Shown piece by piece: positions 1 to 6,303 of a stretch of DNA of 15,433 bases. Where the stretch lies: positions 1 through 15,433 of the forward strand of contig JAOAGA010000040.1 in assembly GCA_026415985.1 (NCBI GenBank), written 5' to 3'. A program made the translations under genes and the position numbers. The DNA is from Pseudomonadota bacterium. Its GTDB lineage: Bacteria; CALINM01. Each line of letters begins with the position of its first letter. Position 1 is the stretch's first letter. The notes beneath the pieces were generated by a model. It saw only the letters and a program-made list of their open reading frames with translations. It was not told the DNA's origin and did not search any database.

Positions 1-353
1 AGGCACTTCCCCCAATCGAGGTATGGGAAAAAAATACTTTTTTCCTCCAAAGGGATTAATTGAGCACCCTTCTCCATCTTTTTTTCCACAAGGTTTTTAA
101 GATGAGTATTAAAAGAATTAATTATTTCTAAAGGTTTATCTTCCCCTGACGTCAGGATCTCACAGAAAACCTTTTCAATAGTCCCAGCGATCTCTAATCT
201 ATCAAGTTGAGTTGAAACCTGATTCCAGTATCTGTCAAAAAGTTCCTTATATTCATCATTATCAATGAGAAAAATATTGGGTACAAAATAAATTTTTCTT
301 TTATCTTTATAATCCCCTGCTTCAGGTCTTTCTATCTTTCCTAACTCAGCCAT
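1..353 (-). CDS. hypothetical protein, 5' part only (runs off left edge)
   Basis: An open frame of 117 codons reads leftward from ATG at 353-351 with no stop before the window edge. The N-terminus reads MAELGKIERPEAGDYKDKRK, followed by a hydrophobic patch (IYFVPNIFLID) and then a mostly helical, charged stretch containing YWNQVSTQLDRLE and later NTHLKNLVEKKME. There is no signal peptide and no membrane segment, so a cytoplasmic protein is likely. I do not recognise the family, and no catalytic motif is visible in the part present. A good promoter lies immediately upstream, so the first ATG is the likely start, although no Shine-Dalgarno sequence precedes it. The gene is transcribed divergently from the tRNA operon. 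The frame is open over its whole length and has gene-like codon use, so a real gene is likely. Confidence 0.75.
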   Translation of the reverse strand, partial: MAELGKIERPEAGDYKDKRKIYFVPNIFLIDNDEYKELFDRYWNQVSTQLDRLEIAGTIEKVFCEILTSGEDKPLEIINSFNTHLKNLVEKKMEKGAQLIPLEEKSIFFPYLDWGKC

Positions 354-359
354 AGTTTA

Positions 360-388
360 ATTCTATCTAATCAACTCTTTTTTTTCAA
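360..388 (-). promoter_or_regulatory. sigma70-type promoter for the leftward hypothetical gene
   Basis: On the minus strand, TTGAAA (388-383) is followed by a 17-base spacer and TAGAAT (365-360). Only six bases separate the -10 box from the ATG at 353. Transcription would therefore begin at or next to the start codon, which agrees with the lack of a Shine-Dalgarno sequence. Both boxes match consensus at five of six positions. Confidence 0.6.
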
Positions 389-480
389 CATATCTTTTTA
401 AAGAAAGTTTTTTAGCATTATGTCGTTAAATCAAAAAATTAATTTTTCTTATACAAGTCTGACTTTTTAGTATTGTCATG

Positions 481-514
481 TAAAATGTATTAAGTAACAT
501 ATGCGGACATTTTA
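481..514. repeat. 8-bp inverted repeat in the divergent intergenic region
   Basis: TAAAATGT at 481-488 is mirrored by ACATTTTA at 507-514, with 18 bases between. It lies in the 233-base gap between the leftward hypothetical gene and the tRNA promoter, about 30 bases upstream of the tRNA -35 box. It could be an operator or a weak hairpin. In AT-rich DNA an 8-bp match may also be chance. Nothing else was recognised in this gap apart from the two promoters. Confidence 0.3.
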
Positions 515-544
515 TTATAGTAACCGCAACCTTGAAAAATAAAC

Positions 545-573
545 TTGACGGAAGTCAGAAAAACTAATAAAAT
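545..573 (+). promoter_or_regulatory. tRNA operon promoter
   Basis: TTGACG at 545-550, a 17-base spacer and TAAAAT at 568-573 form a near-consensus sigma70 promoter. The predicted start near 580 leaves about a 7-base leader before tRNA-His at 587, as is usual for stable-RNA transcripts. Confidence 0.75.
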
Positions 574-586
574 CTATATTCTCAGT

Positions 587-661
587 GGTGAGCGTAGCTC
601 AGTAGGTTAGAGCACAAGGTTGTGGCCCTTGGGGTCGTGGGTTCGAGTCCCATCGCTCACC
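587..661 (+). tRNA. tRNA-His (anticodon GTG)
   Basis: A full cloverleaf is readable. The acceptor stem GTGAGCG (588-594) pairs with CGCTCAC (654-660). The anticodon stem CAAGG/CCTTG encloses the loop TTGTGGC, with anticodon GTG at 622-624. The T arm GTGGG-TTCGAGT-CCCAT is standard. A G at 587 faces C73 at 661, giving the genome-encoded G(-1):C73 pair that histidyl-tRNA synthetase requires. The 3' CCA is not encoded, so it must be added after transcription. This is the first gene of a two-tRNA operon. Confidence 0.97.
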
Positions 662-671
662 TGTTATCAAT

Positions 672-745
672 GGGCCATTAGCTCAGTTCGGTAGAGCAGC
701 TGACTCTTAATCAGTTGGTCCAAGGTTCGAATCCTTGATGGCCCA
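672..745 (+). tRNA. tRNA-Lys (anticodon CTT)
   Basis: The acceptor stem GGGCCAT (672-678) pairs with ATGGCCC (738-744), and the discriminator base is A745. The anticodon stem GCTGA/TCAGT encloses the loop CTCTTAA, with anticodon CTT at 706-708, which reads AAG. The T arm is CAAGG-TTCGAAT-CCTTG (721-737). The gene follows tRNA-His by ten bases and is presumably cotranscribed with it. CCA is not encoded. A CTT isoacceptor reads only AAG, so a separate TTT tRNA-Lys gene should exist elsewhere in this AT-rich genome. Confidence 0.96.
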
Positions 746-752
746 TTTTTTT
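746..752 (+). terminator. T-run following the tRNA operon
   Basis: Seven consecutive T residues directly follow the discriminator base of tRNA-Lys. A T-run after the stable tRNA acceptor/T-arm structure can act as an intrinsic terminator. There is no separate hairpin, so this call rests on position. Confidence 0.35.
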
Positions 753-839
753 ATCAGCCCTTTTGTTATTCGCTGTTATTCTAATCAGAGCTTAAAGCAA
801 TTTAAAAAATTTTTGGCTTCGGTTTAAAAATTCCTTTCG

Positions 840-868
840 TTGATTTTATTTCGTAAAACCTATAAAAT
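840..868 (+). promoter_or_regulatory. promoter of the protease-trpS-scpAB-rluB operon
   Basis: TTGATT (840-845), a 17-base spacer and TAAAAT (863-868) have the same geometry and the same -10 box as the tRNA promoter. The start of transcription would fall near 875, four or so bases before the ATG at 879. The mRNA would be essentially leaderless, matching the absence of a Shine-Dalgarno sequence there. Confidence 0.5.
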
Positions 869-878
869 AATAACTTCT

Positions 879-1520
879 ATGGAACACATAATTTTAAGTA
901 TTTCTGTCTATGCCTTTCCTATTCTTTTGGCCATAACGGTTCATGAGTATTTTCACGGATATATTGCATACAAACTGGGAGATCCGACCGCAAAGATGAT
1001 GGGGAGACTGACCTTAAATCCCTTTTATCATATAGATCTTTTCGGAACTATTATACTTCCTTTATTGCTTTTTATTATGAAATCACCTTTTGTTATAGCC
1101 TGGGCAAAACCGGTTCCCATAAACCCTATGAATTTTAAAAATCCCGATAGAGACACAGCCCTCTCTTCTGTGGCAGGTCCTTTGTCTAACCTTTTTTTAT
1201 GTGTAATATCAGTTCTTATATACAGCGAACTTTCGAAAAAAGGAATGGCGGGTAGTTCGGAGTATTTTATAAGAGTTCTGAAGGCAAGTTTTTTTCTGAA
1301 TTTTGCCCTTTTTGCCTTTAATCTCTTGCCTGTGCCACCTCTTGACGGCAGTAAGGTCTTATATTATTTTTTACCAAGAACTCTAAAAAATATTTTTAGC
1401 AGAATTGAACCTTATGGTTTTTTTATCCTTCTTGCACTTTTAATGACAAGAATTTTTGATATTTATGTGGGATTTCTCTTTAGAATTCTTCTATCTATAT
1501 TGGGAGGACTGTTTTTATGA
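879..1520 (+). CDS. M50-family (site-2-type) membrane zinc metalloprotease
   Basis: The 213-residue polytopic membrane protein carries both signatures of peptidase M50: the zinc site HEYFH at residues 22-26 in the first membrane segment, and NLLPVPPLDG at 148-157, whose Asp is the third zinc ligand. The short form without a PDZ domain resembles the SpoIVFB/YwhC-like branch often annotated as 'site-2 protease family protein'. These enzymes cleave substrates within the membrane; the substrate here is unknown. The start at ATG 879 is preferred over an in-frame TTG at 840. TTG 840 would add 13 residues but overlaps the predicted -35 box and has no ribosome site. The stop overlaps the trpS start (ATGA), so translation is coupled. 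A protease gene next to trpS and scpAB is an arrangement I recall from several bacteria. Confidence 0.9.
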   Translation: MEHIILSISVYAFPILLAITVHEYFHGYIAYKLGDPTAKMMGRLTLNPFYHIDLFGTIILPLLLFIMKSPFVIAWAKPVPINPMNFKNPDRDTALSSVAGPLSNLFLCVISVLIYSELSKKGMAGSSEYFIRVLKASFFLNFALFAFNLLPVPPLDGSKVLYYFLPRTLKNIFSRIEPYGFFILLALLMTRIFDIYVGFLFRILLSILGGLFL

Positions 1521-2500
1521 AAAGTAGAGTCCTTAGCGGGATGAGACCAACGGGAAAACTCCATTTTGGCCATTTGCACGGTGTCCTGAAAAACTGGCTA
1601 AGATTACAGGACGAGTACGAATGCTTCTTTTTTTCCGCGGATTGGCATGCCCTGACAAGTGAGTATGAAAATACTGAAAATCTTAAAGATTATATTTTGG
1701 ATAACATTATTGACTGGTTGTCGGTTGGTATAGACCCGGATAAGGCAACAGTCTTTGTTCAATCTAAGGTTATTGAGCATGCGGAGCTTAATCTTATTTT
1801 TGGCATGATTACACCATTATCATGGTTAGAAAGAAACCCTACTTACAAGGAACAGCTTCAGGAGATTAAAAATAAAGACTTACAGACCTTTGGATTCCTT
1901 GGTTATCCCGTGTTGCAGGCTGCTGATATCTTAATCTATAAAGCCCATTATGTGCCCGTTGGGATTGACCAGGTTCCTCATGTTGAACTTACAAGAGAGA
2001 TAGCAAGAAGATTTAATTATATATTCAAAGTTGAGCTTTTTCCCGTTCCGGAACCTCTTCTTACGGACACACCCAAGTTGTTAGGAACCGATGGCAGAAA
2101 GATGAGCAAAAGTTATAATAATTCTATTTACCTTTCTGACAAGCCAGAGGTTATTGAGAATAAAATCCTTACTATGATGACGGATCCTCATCGGGTTAGA
2201 AAAACTGATAAAGGTGATCCGGATCTGTGTCCTTTATTTTTATTTCATAAAATTTATACATCAGAAGAGGAAAGAAAAGAAATTATCCATAACTGCAAAA
2301 ACGCACTTTTTGGTTGCAGAGATTGCAAAAAAATATTATTAGGCAAGATGAAGCCTGAGATTGATAGTTATTGGGAGAAAAGAAATTACTATACTGAAAA
2401 CTTAGATAGGGTTAATGATATTATCTCTGAAGGAAACAAAAAGGCTAAAACCTTTGCTGAAAAGGTAATTAATGAGGTTAGGAATGCTGTTGGGCTATGA
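1517..2500 (+). CDS. trpS: tryptophanyl-tRNA synthetase
   Basis: This class I aminoacyl-tRNA synthetase charges tRNA-Trp with tryptophan in the cytoplasm. The 327-residue length is typical for bacterial TrpRS. The N-terminus has the TrpRS form of the HIGH region, SGMRPTGKLHFGH, with HFGH at residues 16-19. The second class I signature, KMSKS, is at 195-199 within TDGRKMSKSYNNS. Between them is a typical Rossmann segment with AADILIYKAHYVPVGIDQ, the tryptophan/dimer region of the family. The ATG overlaps the protease stop as ATGA, and GGGAGG at 1502-1507 provides a ribosome site nine bases upstream. The stop overlaps the scpA ATG in the same way. No tryptophan-responsive leader is visible, because the gene sits inside the operon. 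Confidence 0.97.
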   Translation: MKSRVLSGMRPTGKLHFGHLHGVLKNWLRLQDEYECFFFSADWHALTSEYENTENLKDYILDNIIDWLSVGIDPDKATVFVQSKVIEHAELNLIFGMITPLSWLERNPTYKEQLQEIKNKDLQTFGFLGYPVLQAADILIYKAHYVPVGIDQVPHVELTREIARRFNYIFKVELFPVPEPLLTDTPKLLGTDGRKMSKSYNNSIYLSDKPEVIENKILTMMTDPHRVRKTDKGDPDLCPLFLFHKIYTSEEERKEIIHNCKNALFGCRDCKKILLGKMKPEIDSYWEKRNYYTENLDRVNDIISEGNKKAKTFAEKVINEVRNAVGL

Positions 2501-3231
2501 GTATCAGTGTTAAGTTAGAAACCTTTGAAGGCCCCCTTGATCTGTTACTGCATCTTATTAAGAAAGAGAAGGTCGATATTTACGATATTCCAATCGTAAA
2601 GATTACACAGCAATATTTAGACTATTTAGATAAGATGAAGGAGCTAAACATATATATTGCCAGCGAGTTCCTTTTAATGGCAGCAACCCTTATTTATATA
2701 AAATCTAAAATGTTATTACCGAAAAAGGTTGAGATTGATAGTGAGATAGGAGAAATCCAAAAGGAAGAAGATCCAAGAGCACCACTCGTAGAAAAGCTTG
2801 TTGAGTACCAAAGGATCAAAGAAATGGTTGAGATTCTCGAAAAAAAGGACAGGCTTTTTGAAAGTTTTTTCCCCAGAGGTTATACAGAGTTTAAGTTTGA
2901 CTACTATGAGGAAGAGTTTGACCCCTATGTGCTTGTTAAGGCTTTTTATGATTTGGTAAAAAAACTACCCGATGAGAGCTACCTTACCATTGAGTTAGAA
3001 AATTTATCTATAGTTGATAAAATGAACGAGATAATGGAGCTTTTAAAAAATGAAAAAAAGATGACATTTTTTTCCTATACAAGCAGGATTAAAAAAAGGC
3101 TGGAACTGATTGTTTTTTTTCTGTCTCTTTTAGAGCTTGCAAGACTAAGAATGGTTTATCTGAGACAGTTAAGAGAGTTTAACGACATAGAGATTTTACT
3201 TAGAGTAGAAGAGAATGGAGATGGAGAATAG
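2497..3231 (+). CDS. scpA: segregation and condensation protein A
   Basis: This is the kleisin subunit of the bacterial SMC-ScpAB condensin, which bridges the SMC heads and helps compact and separate chromosomes. The 244-residue protein opens with the ScpA hallmark VKLETFEGPLDLLLHLIKKE and continues VDIYDIPIVKITQQYLDYL, the N-terminal SMC-neck-binding helices. The middle is acidic and linker-like. The C-terminal winged helix (about residues 185-240) includes FFLSLLELARL, which normally docks on the SMC head. The ATG overlaps the trpS stop and the end overlaps scpB by 17 bases. The smc gene itself is not in the window. Confidence 0.96.
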   Translation: MSISVKLETFEGPLDLLLHLIKKEKVDIYDIPIVKITQQYLDYLDKMKELNIYIASEFLLMAATLIYIKSKMLLPKKVEIDSEIGEIQKEEDPRAPLVEKLVEYQRIKEMVEILEKKDRLFESFFPRGYTEFKFDYYEEEFDPYVLVKAFYDLVKKLPDESYLTIELENLSIVDKMNEIMELLKNEKKMTFFSYTSRIKKRLELIVFFLSLLELARLRMVYLRQLREFNDIEILLRVEENGDGE

Positions 3232-3817
3232 GAGAGATTTAATACCCCTTGTTGAGGCTATAATCTTTGCTTCCGATAAGCCTATTTCTGCAGATAAGAT
3301 AGCAAAATATCTGGAGATTGAAAAGGAAGCCATTTCTGAAATTGTTGACTATCTGATGGAATATTACAAAGGGAACGAAACAAGAGGAATTGAGATAGCT
3401 GAAGTTGCAGAAGGGTTTTTTTTTAGAACAAAATTAAGGTTTTCTCCTTCTTTAAAAAAAGTTGTTTTAGGCAAAGAAGCACAGCTTTCAAAGTCATTAA
3501 TGGAAACCCTTTCTATAATTGCCTTCAAACAACCCATAACGAGGGCTGAGATCGAACATTTGAGAGGCGTTGATTCTAATAATGCCATAAGGGGGCTTCT
3601 TGAAAAGAAACTTATAAAGATAGTTGGCAGAAAAGATGTGCCCGGAAGACCCCATGTATATGGGACTACAAAGGAGTTTCTCCTTGCCTTTGGGCTCAAA
3701 AGTCTTTTAGACTTGCCAAACCTAAGAGAGATTAAGGAGATGGAAAAAGAAAGGGCTGTTCAGCCACAACTTATTGGAGATGACTATGAAGATAAGGCTT
3801 CAGAAGATAATAGCTGA
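3215..3817 (+). CDS. scpB: segregation and condensation protein B
   Basis: ScpB is the KITE subunit that dimerises and binds the ScpA linker in the SMC complex. The protein is 200 residues. It contains two winged-helix domains: about residues 8-80 (LIPLVEAIIFASDKPISADK) and about 85-160, with TLSIIAFKQPITRAEIEHLRG and GRPHVYGTTKEFLLAFGL, both strongly diagnostic. A second ATG two codons in (3221) is an equally plausible start, since the sequence before it is richer in purines. The gene overlaps scpA by 17 bases (11 if ATG 3221 is used), and the next gene starts 32 bases before its stop. Confidence 0.95.
   Translation: MEMENRRDLIPLVEAIIFASDKPISADKIAKYLEIEKEAISEIVDYLMEYYKGNETRGIEIAEVAEGFFFRTKLRFSPSLKKVVLGKEAQLSKSLMETLSIIAFKQPITRAEIEHLRGVDSNNAIRGLLEKKLIKIVGRKDVPGRPHVYGTTKEFLLAFGLKSLLDLPNLREIKEMEKERAVQPQLIGDDYEDKASEDNS
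3776..3779 (+). promoter_or_regulatory. ribosome binding site that sets the rluB start
   Basis: GGAG (within TTGGAG) lies inside the scpB coding sequence, six bases before ATG 3786. It argues for that ATG over the in-frame TTG 3774 and ATG 3780, which lie on or next to the site. Confidence 0.6.
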
Positions 3818-4511
3818 TGCAGGTATTGCTTCAAGAAGGGAAGCAGAAAGGTTAATACAAGAGGGCAGAGTTACTGTTAACGGTAAAGTTATAACCGAGT
3901 TGGGATTCAAAGCTGATCCCATCGAAGATTATATAAAAGTTGATGGAAAACTTATTAAAAGAGTCGAGAAAATAGTATATCTTTTATTCAATAAACCCAA
4001 AGAGGTTATGTGTACCACAAACGATCCGGAAGGGAGAGAGACAATCTTTGATATAGTCAAAAAGGGCGTTAAAGAAAGGGTCTGGCCAGTAGGCAGGCTT
4101 GATTATCACTCTGAGGGGCTGATATTATTGACTAACGATGGCGAACTTACCATGAGACTGACTCATCCTAAATACAAGGTAGAGAAGGTTTATGAGGTGA
4201 AGGTTAAAGATTTTCCCACAGAAGATAAGCTAAATAAACTCAGAAACGGGGTTTATTTAGAGGATGGCAAGACACTTCCCTGTGAGATAGAGTTCATTAA
4301 AAAGACAAAAGAGAACAGCTGGTATAAAGTGGTTTTAAGGGAAGGAAAAAAACAGCAAATCAGAAGAATGTTTATGAAAATAGCCCACCCCGTTATGAAA
4401 CTAAAAAGGATAGCCATAGGCCCACTAAAGTTAGGAAAACTACCTATTGGAAGTTATAGATATCTTACCGAAAAAGAGATTGCGGAACTAAAAAAATCAG
4501 TAGGCTTGTGA
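3786..4511 (+). CDS. rluB: 23S rRNA pseudouridine synthase, RluB/RsuA type
   Basis: The enzyme isomerises a uridine in rRNA to pseudouridine; members of this branch next to scpAB usually act on 23S rRNA. The 241-residue protein starts with an S4 RNA-binding domain (MKIRLQKIIADAGIASRREA through VNGKVI). The RsuA/RluB catalytic core follows, with PVGRLDYHSEGLILLTNDGE; the nucleophilic Asp is residue 106 in GRLD. The C-terminal motif EGKKQQIRRM is also typical. ATG 3786 was chosen because of the ribosome site at 3776-3779. The first 32 bases lie within scpB, so translation is coupled. Which of RluB, RluE, RluF or RsuA it matches in site specificity cannot be settled by eye, but the scpA-scpB-rluB order supports RluB. 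Confidence 0.9.
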   Translation: MKIRLQKIIADAGIASRREAERLIQEGRVTVNGKVITELGFKADPIEDYIKVDGKLIKRVEKIVYLLFNKPKEVMCTTNDPEGRETIFDIVKKGVKERVWPVGRLDYHSEGLILLTNDGELTMRLTHPKYKVEKVYEVKVKDFPTEDKLNKLRNGVYLEDGKTLPCEIEFIKKTKENSWYKVVLREGKKQQIRRMFMKIAHPVMKLKRIAIGPLKLGKLPIGSYRYLTEKEIAELKKSVGL

Positions 4512-4517
4512 TATAAT
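4509..4517 (+). promoter_or_regulatory. extended -10 promoter for the iscS-iscU group
   Basis: TGATATAAT contains a perfect TATAAT (4512-4517) preceded by the extended -10 TGN element. The TGA is also the stop codon of rluB. No good -35 box is present at the usual spacing, as is normal for extended -10 promoters. The start would be near 4524, leaving a leader of about 45 bases before ATG 4569. Confidence 0.5.
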
Positions 4518-4555
4518 TGTTAGTTATAAGGTATTAGTAGCTTTAGGTCTTTTAT

Positions 4556-4563
4556 AAAGGGGG
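4556..4563 (+). promoter_or_regulatory. strong ribosome binding site of the iscS-like gene
   Basis: AAAGGGGG ends five bases before ATG 4569. It decides in favour of ATG 4569 over the TTG immediately before it at 4566. Confidence 0.75.
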
Positions 4564-4568
4564 TATTG

Positions 4569-5807
4569 ATGAGAGAGATTTTTGTTGACTATGCTAATGC
4601 CTGTCCGGTGGATGAGCGTGTTTTTTCTGCTATGAAACCCTATTTTACTGAAAAATTCGGTAATCCTTCGTCTCATATAATTTCAAAAGGTAATGAGGCA
4701 CTGAAAGCTCTTGATGAATCAAGAAAAACTGTTGCAAATTTTCTTGGTGCAGAAAGTTTTGAGATAGTATTTACAGGTTCTGCTACGGAGGCTAATAATT
4801 TAGCCATTAAAGGCACAGCATTCAAAAATATCAACAAGGATAAGAAGCATATCATCGCTTCCGATATAGAGCATTTTAGTATAACTTCACCTTTAAGAAC
4901 TTTAGAGTTGGACTTTGATTTTAAAGTTGATTATGTCCCTGTTGATAACGATGGTATTGTTGAAGAATCGGCCTTAAGGAAAACATTGAGAGAGGATACA
5001 GTTCTTATTACAATTCAACTTGCCAATAATGAGATAGGTTCAATACAGGATATTAAAAATTTAGTTAAAATTGTCAAAGAGTTTAATGAGAATATAATTT
5101 TTCATTGCGATGCCAGTGCCTGTGGCGGGTTAATAGATGTAAATGTTAAGGAGCTGGATGTAGATTTGTTAACCCTTTCACCAATAAGTATGTATGGTCC
5201 AAAAGGTATTGCCTGTCTTTATATTAAAAAAGGTGTAACAGTAAAACCTTTAATTGAGGGTGGCTTTCAGGAAGCGGGTTTAAGGTCCGGAACTGAAAAC
5301 TTACCCGCCATAGTGGGATTTGCAAAAGCCTGTGAGATTTCAAAATTAGAGATGAATGAGAGGGCTAAGTACCTTTCCCGCTTAAGAGATAAACTTATGG
5401 ACGGTATTGAAAAAAACATTGACTTCGTTCACATTACCGGACACAGAACAAAAAGACTGCCAAACAACTTTAGCTTTTGGATAGAGTTTGCAGAGGGTGA
5501 ATCGTTATTGCTTATGTTAAATTATTTAGGAGTTATGGCAAGTAGCGGATCGGCCTGTAGCTCCAACTTAAGGGCACGCGATGAAGATGAGCTTGTTGCT
5601 TCGCCGGTTTTAAAAGCAATAGGAGTTCCTTCCGATATATGCACCGGTTCTCTGACCTTTTCCTTAGGGATGAAAAATACTGAAGAAGATATTGAGTATA
5701 TAATTCAGATAATGCCGGGAATTGTTAATAGACTATGGCAGATGTCACCCTTTTATTTAGATAAGATCAAGGGACATACACCAAAGATGACAAAGGTAGA
5801 TAAATGA
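4569..5807 (+). CDS. iscS: IscS/NifS-family protein lacking the PLP lysine (A. fulgidus IscS-like)
   Basis: The 412-residue protein has the fold-type I aminotransferase layout of cysteine desulfurases. It retains FGNPSS, GSATEANN (Thr73), IEH with His102, LANNEIG, Asp181, GLRSGTEN and the mobile-loop SSGSACSS with Cys330. The PLP site is broken. Canonical S-x-H-K-x-Y-G-P-K-G reads SPISMYGPKG here, so His and the Schiff-base Lys are Ile206 and Ser207. The PLP-contacting Gln of DATQ is Ala184 (DASA). The N-terminal DYANACPVDERV and the C-terminal LWQMSPFYLDK resemble Archaeoglobus fulgidus IscS as I remember it. That protein also lacks this lysine and is reported to have no desulfurase activity while supplying a cysteine ligand to the cluster on IscU. 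I infer a scaffold or ligand-donor role with IscU, encoded 100 bases downstream. The reading frame is intact and well translated, so this is not a pseudogene. Confidence 0.9.
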   Translation: MREIFVDYANACPVDERVFSAMKPYFTEKFGNPSSHIISKGNEALKALDESRKTVANFLGAESFEIVFTGSATEANNLAIKGTAFKNINKDKKHIIASDIEHFSITSPLRTLELDFDFKVDYVPVDNDGIVEESALRKTLREDTVLITIQLANNEIGSIQDIKNLVKIVKEFNENIIFHCDASACGGLIDVNVKELDVDLLTLSPISMYGPKGIACLYIKKGVTVKPLIEGGFQEAGLRSGTENLPAIVGFAKACEISKLEMNERAKYLSRLRDKLMDGIEKNIDFVHITGHRTKRLPNNFSFWIEFAEGESLLLMLNYLGVMASSGSACSSNLRARDEDELVASPVLKAIGVPSDICTGSLTFSLGMKNTEEDIEYIIQIMPGIVNRLWQMSPFYLDKIKGHTPKMTKVDK

Positions 5808-5841
5808 ATATAAGATATAGTAGCTTGGTTATTGCTTTTTG

Positions 5842-5870
5842 GTGAAATGAAAAAAAATGTAACAGATAAT
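5842..5870 (+). promoter_or_regulatory. possible separate promoter for iscU
   Basis: In the 100-base iscS-iscU gap, GTGAAA (5842-5847), a 17-base spacer and GATAAT (5865-5870) resemble a sigma70 promoter at four and five of six positions. A start near 5877 would give iscU a leader of about 30 bases. It could allow IscU to be made in excess over the IscS-like protein. The evidence is weak in AT-rich sequence. Confidence 0.3.
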
Positions 5871-5907
5871 AAAAAGTTAATATTTAAATTATAATTAGGA
5901 GGAACGT

Positions 5908-6303
5908 ATGGCAGATGCACAGGGACCATATAGTCAGAAAGTTATGGAGCATTTTTTAAATCCAAAAAATATGGGTGAAATCACCGATGCGAGCGGTATT
6001 GGAGAGGTAGGAAATCCATCCTGTGGTGACGTGATGAGACTGTATTTAAAAATAAATGATGATGGAATTATTGAAGATGCTAAGTTTATGACCTTTGGGT
6101 GTGGTGCGGCAATCGCTTCGAGCAGTATGGTTACAGAGATGATTAAAGGAAAGACGGTAGAGGAGGCTTTAAAGGTTACAAATGAGACAGTAGCTGAGGC
6201 TTTAGGCGGGCTTCCGCCTGCAAAGATACACTGTTCTGTTTTGGCTCAGCAGGCTATTGAAGCTGCAATTAAAGATTATAAAGAAAAAAAGGGTATAAAG
6301 TAA
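5908..6303 (+). CDS. iscU: Fe-S cluster assembly scaffold IscU/NifU N-terminal type
   Basis: IscU is the scaffold on which [2Fe-2S] clusters are built before transfer to client proteins. The 131-residue protein is a full-length IscU domain with the three ligand cysteines in their family motifs: NPSCGD (Cys39, with the conserved Asp41), FGCGAAIASSS (Cys65) and KIHCSVLA (Cys109, preceded by His108). LGGLPPAKIHC corresponds to the LPPVK region recognised by the HscA-type chaperone. AGGAGG at 5897-5902 is a strong ribosome site five bases before the ATG. It has no C-terminal Nfu or ferredoxin domain, so it is IscU-like rather than long NifU. It lies directly after the lysine-less IscS, its likely partner, and runs straight into the cation transporter gene. 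No hscA, hscB, fdx or iscR is visible in this window. Confidence 0.95.
   Translation: MADAQGPYSQKVMEHFLNPKNMGEITDASGIGEVGNPSCGDVMRLYLKINDDGIIEDAKFMTFGCGAAIASSSMVTEMIKGKTVEEALKVTNETVAEALGGLPPAKIHCSVLAQQAIEAAIKDYKEKKGIK

Noticed and set aside
764-781. Direct repeat TGTTATTC at 764-771 and 774-781
   Set aside because: Two short copies in AT-rich spacer; no further copy or associated feature was found.
808-832. Hairpin with UUCG loop (AATTTTTGGC-TTCG-GTTTAAAAATT) as terminator
   Set aside because: The stem has wobble pairs and a bulge, is mostly A-T, and is not followed by a T-run.
840-842. TTG 840 as start of the M50 protease
   Set aside because: It overlaps a predicted -35 box, has no ribosome site, and adds 13 residues that do not look like family sequence.
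4569-5807. IscS-like gene as a decaying pseudogene
   Set aside because: The frame is intact, has a strong ribosome site and promoter, and all non-PLP signature residues including Cys330 are retained, which points to selection for a changed function.
5804-5845. 13-codon ORF overlapping the iscS-like stop as ATGA
   Set aside because: Too short, no conserved sequence recognised, and the ATGA overlap can occur by chance.
5890-5895. TATAAT directly before the iscU ribosome site
   Set aside because: Transcription would start at or after the AGGAGG and would remove the strong ribosome site, so it is unlikely to be used.
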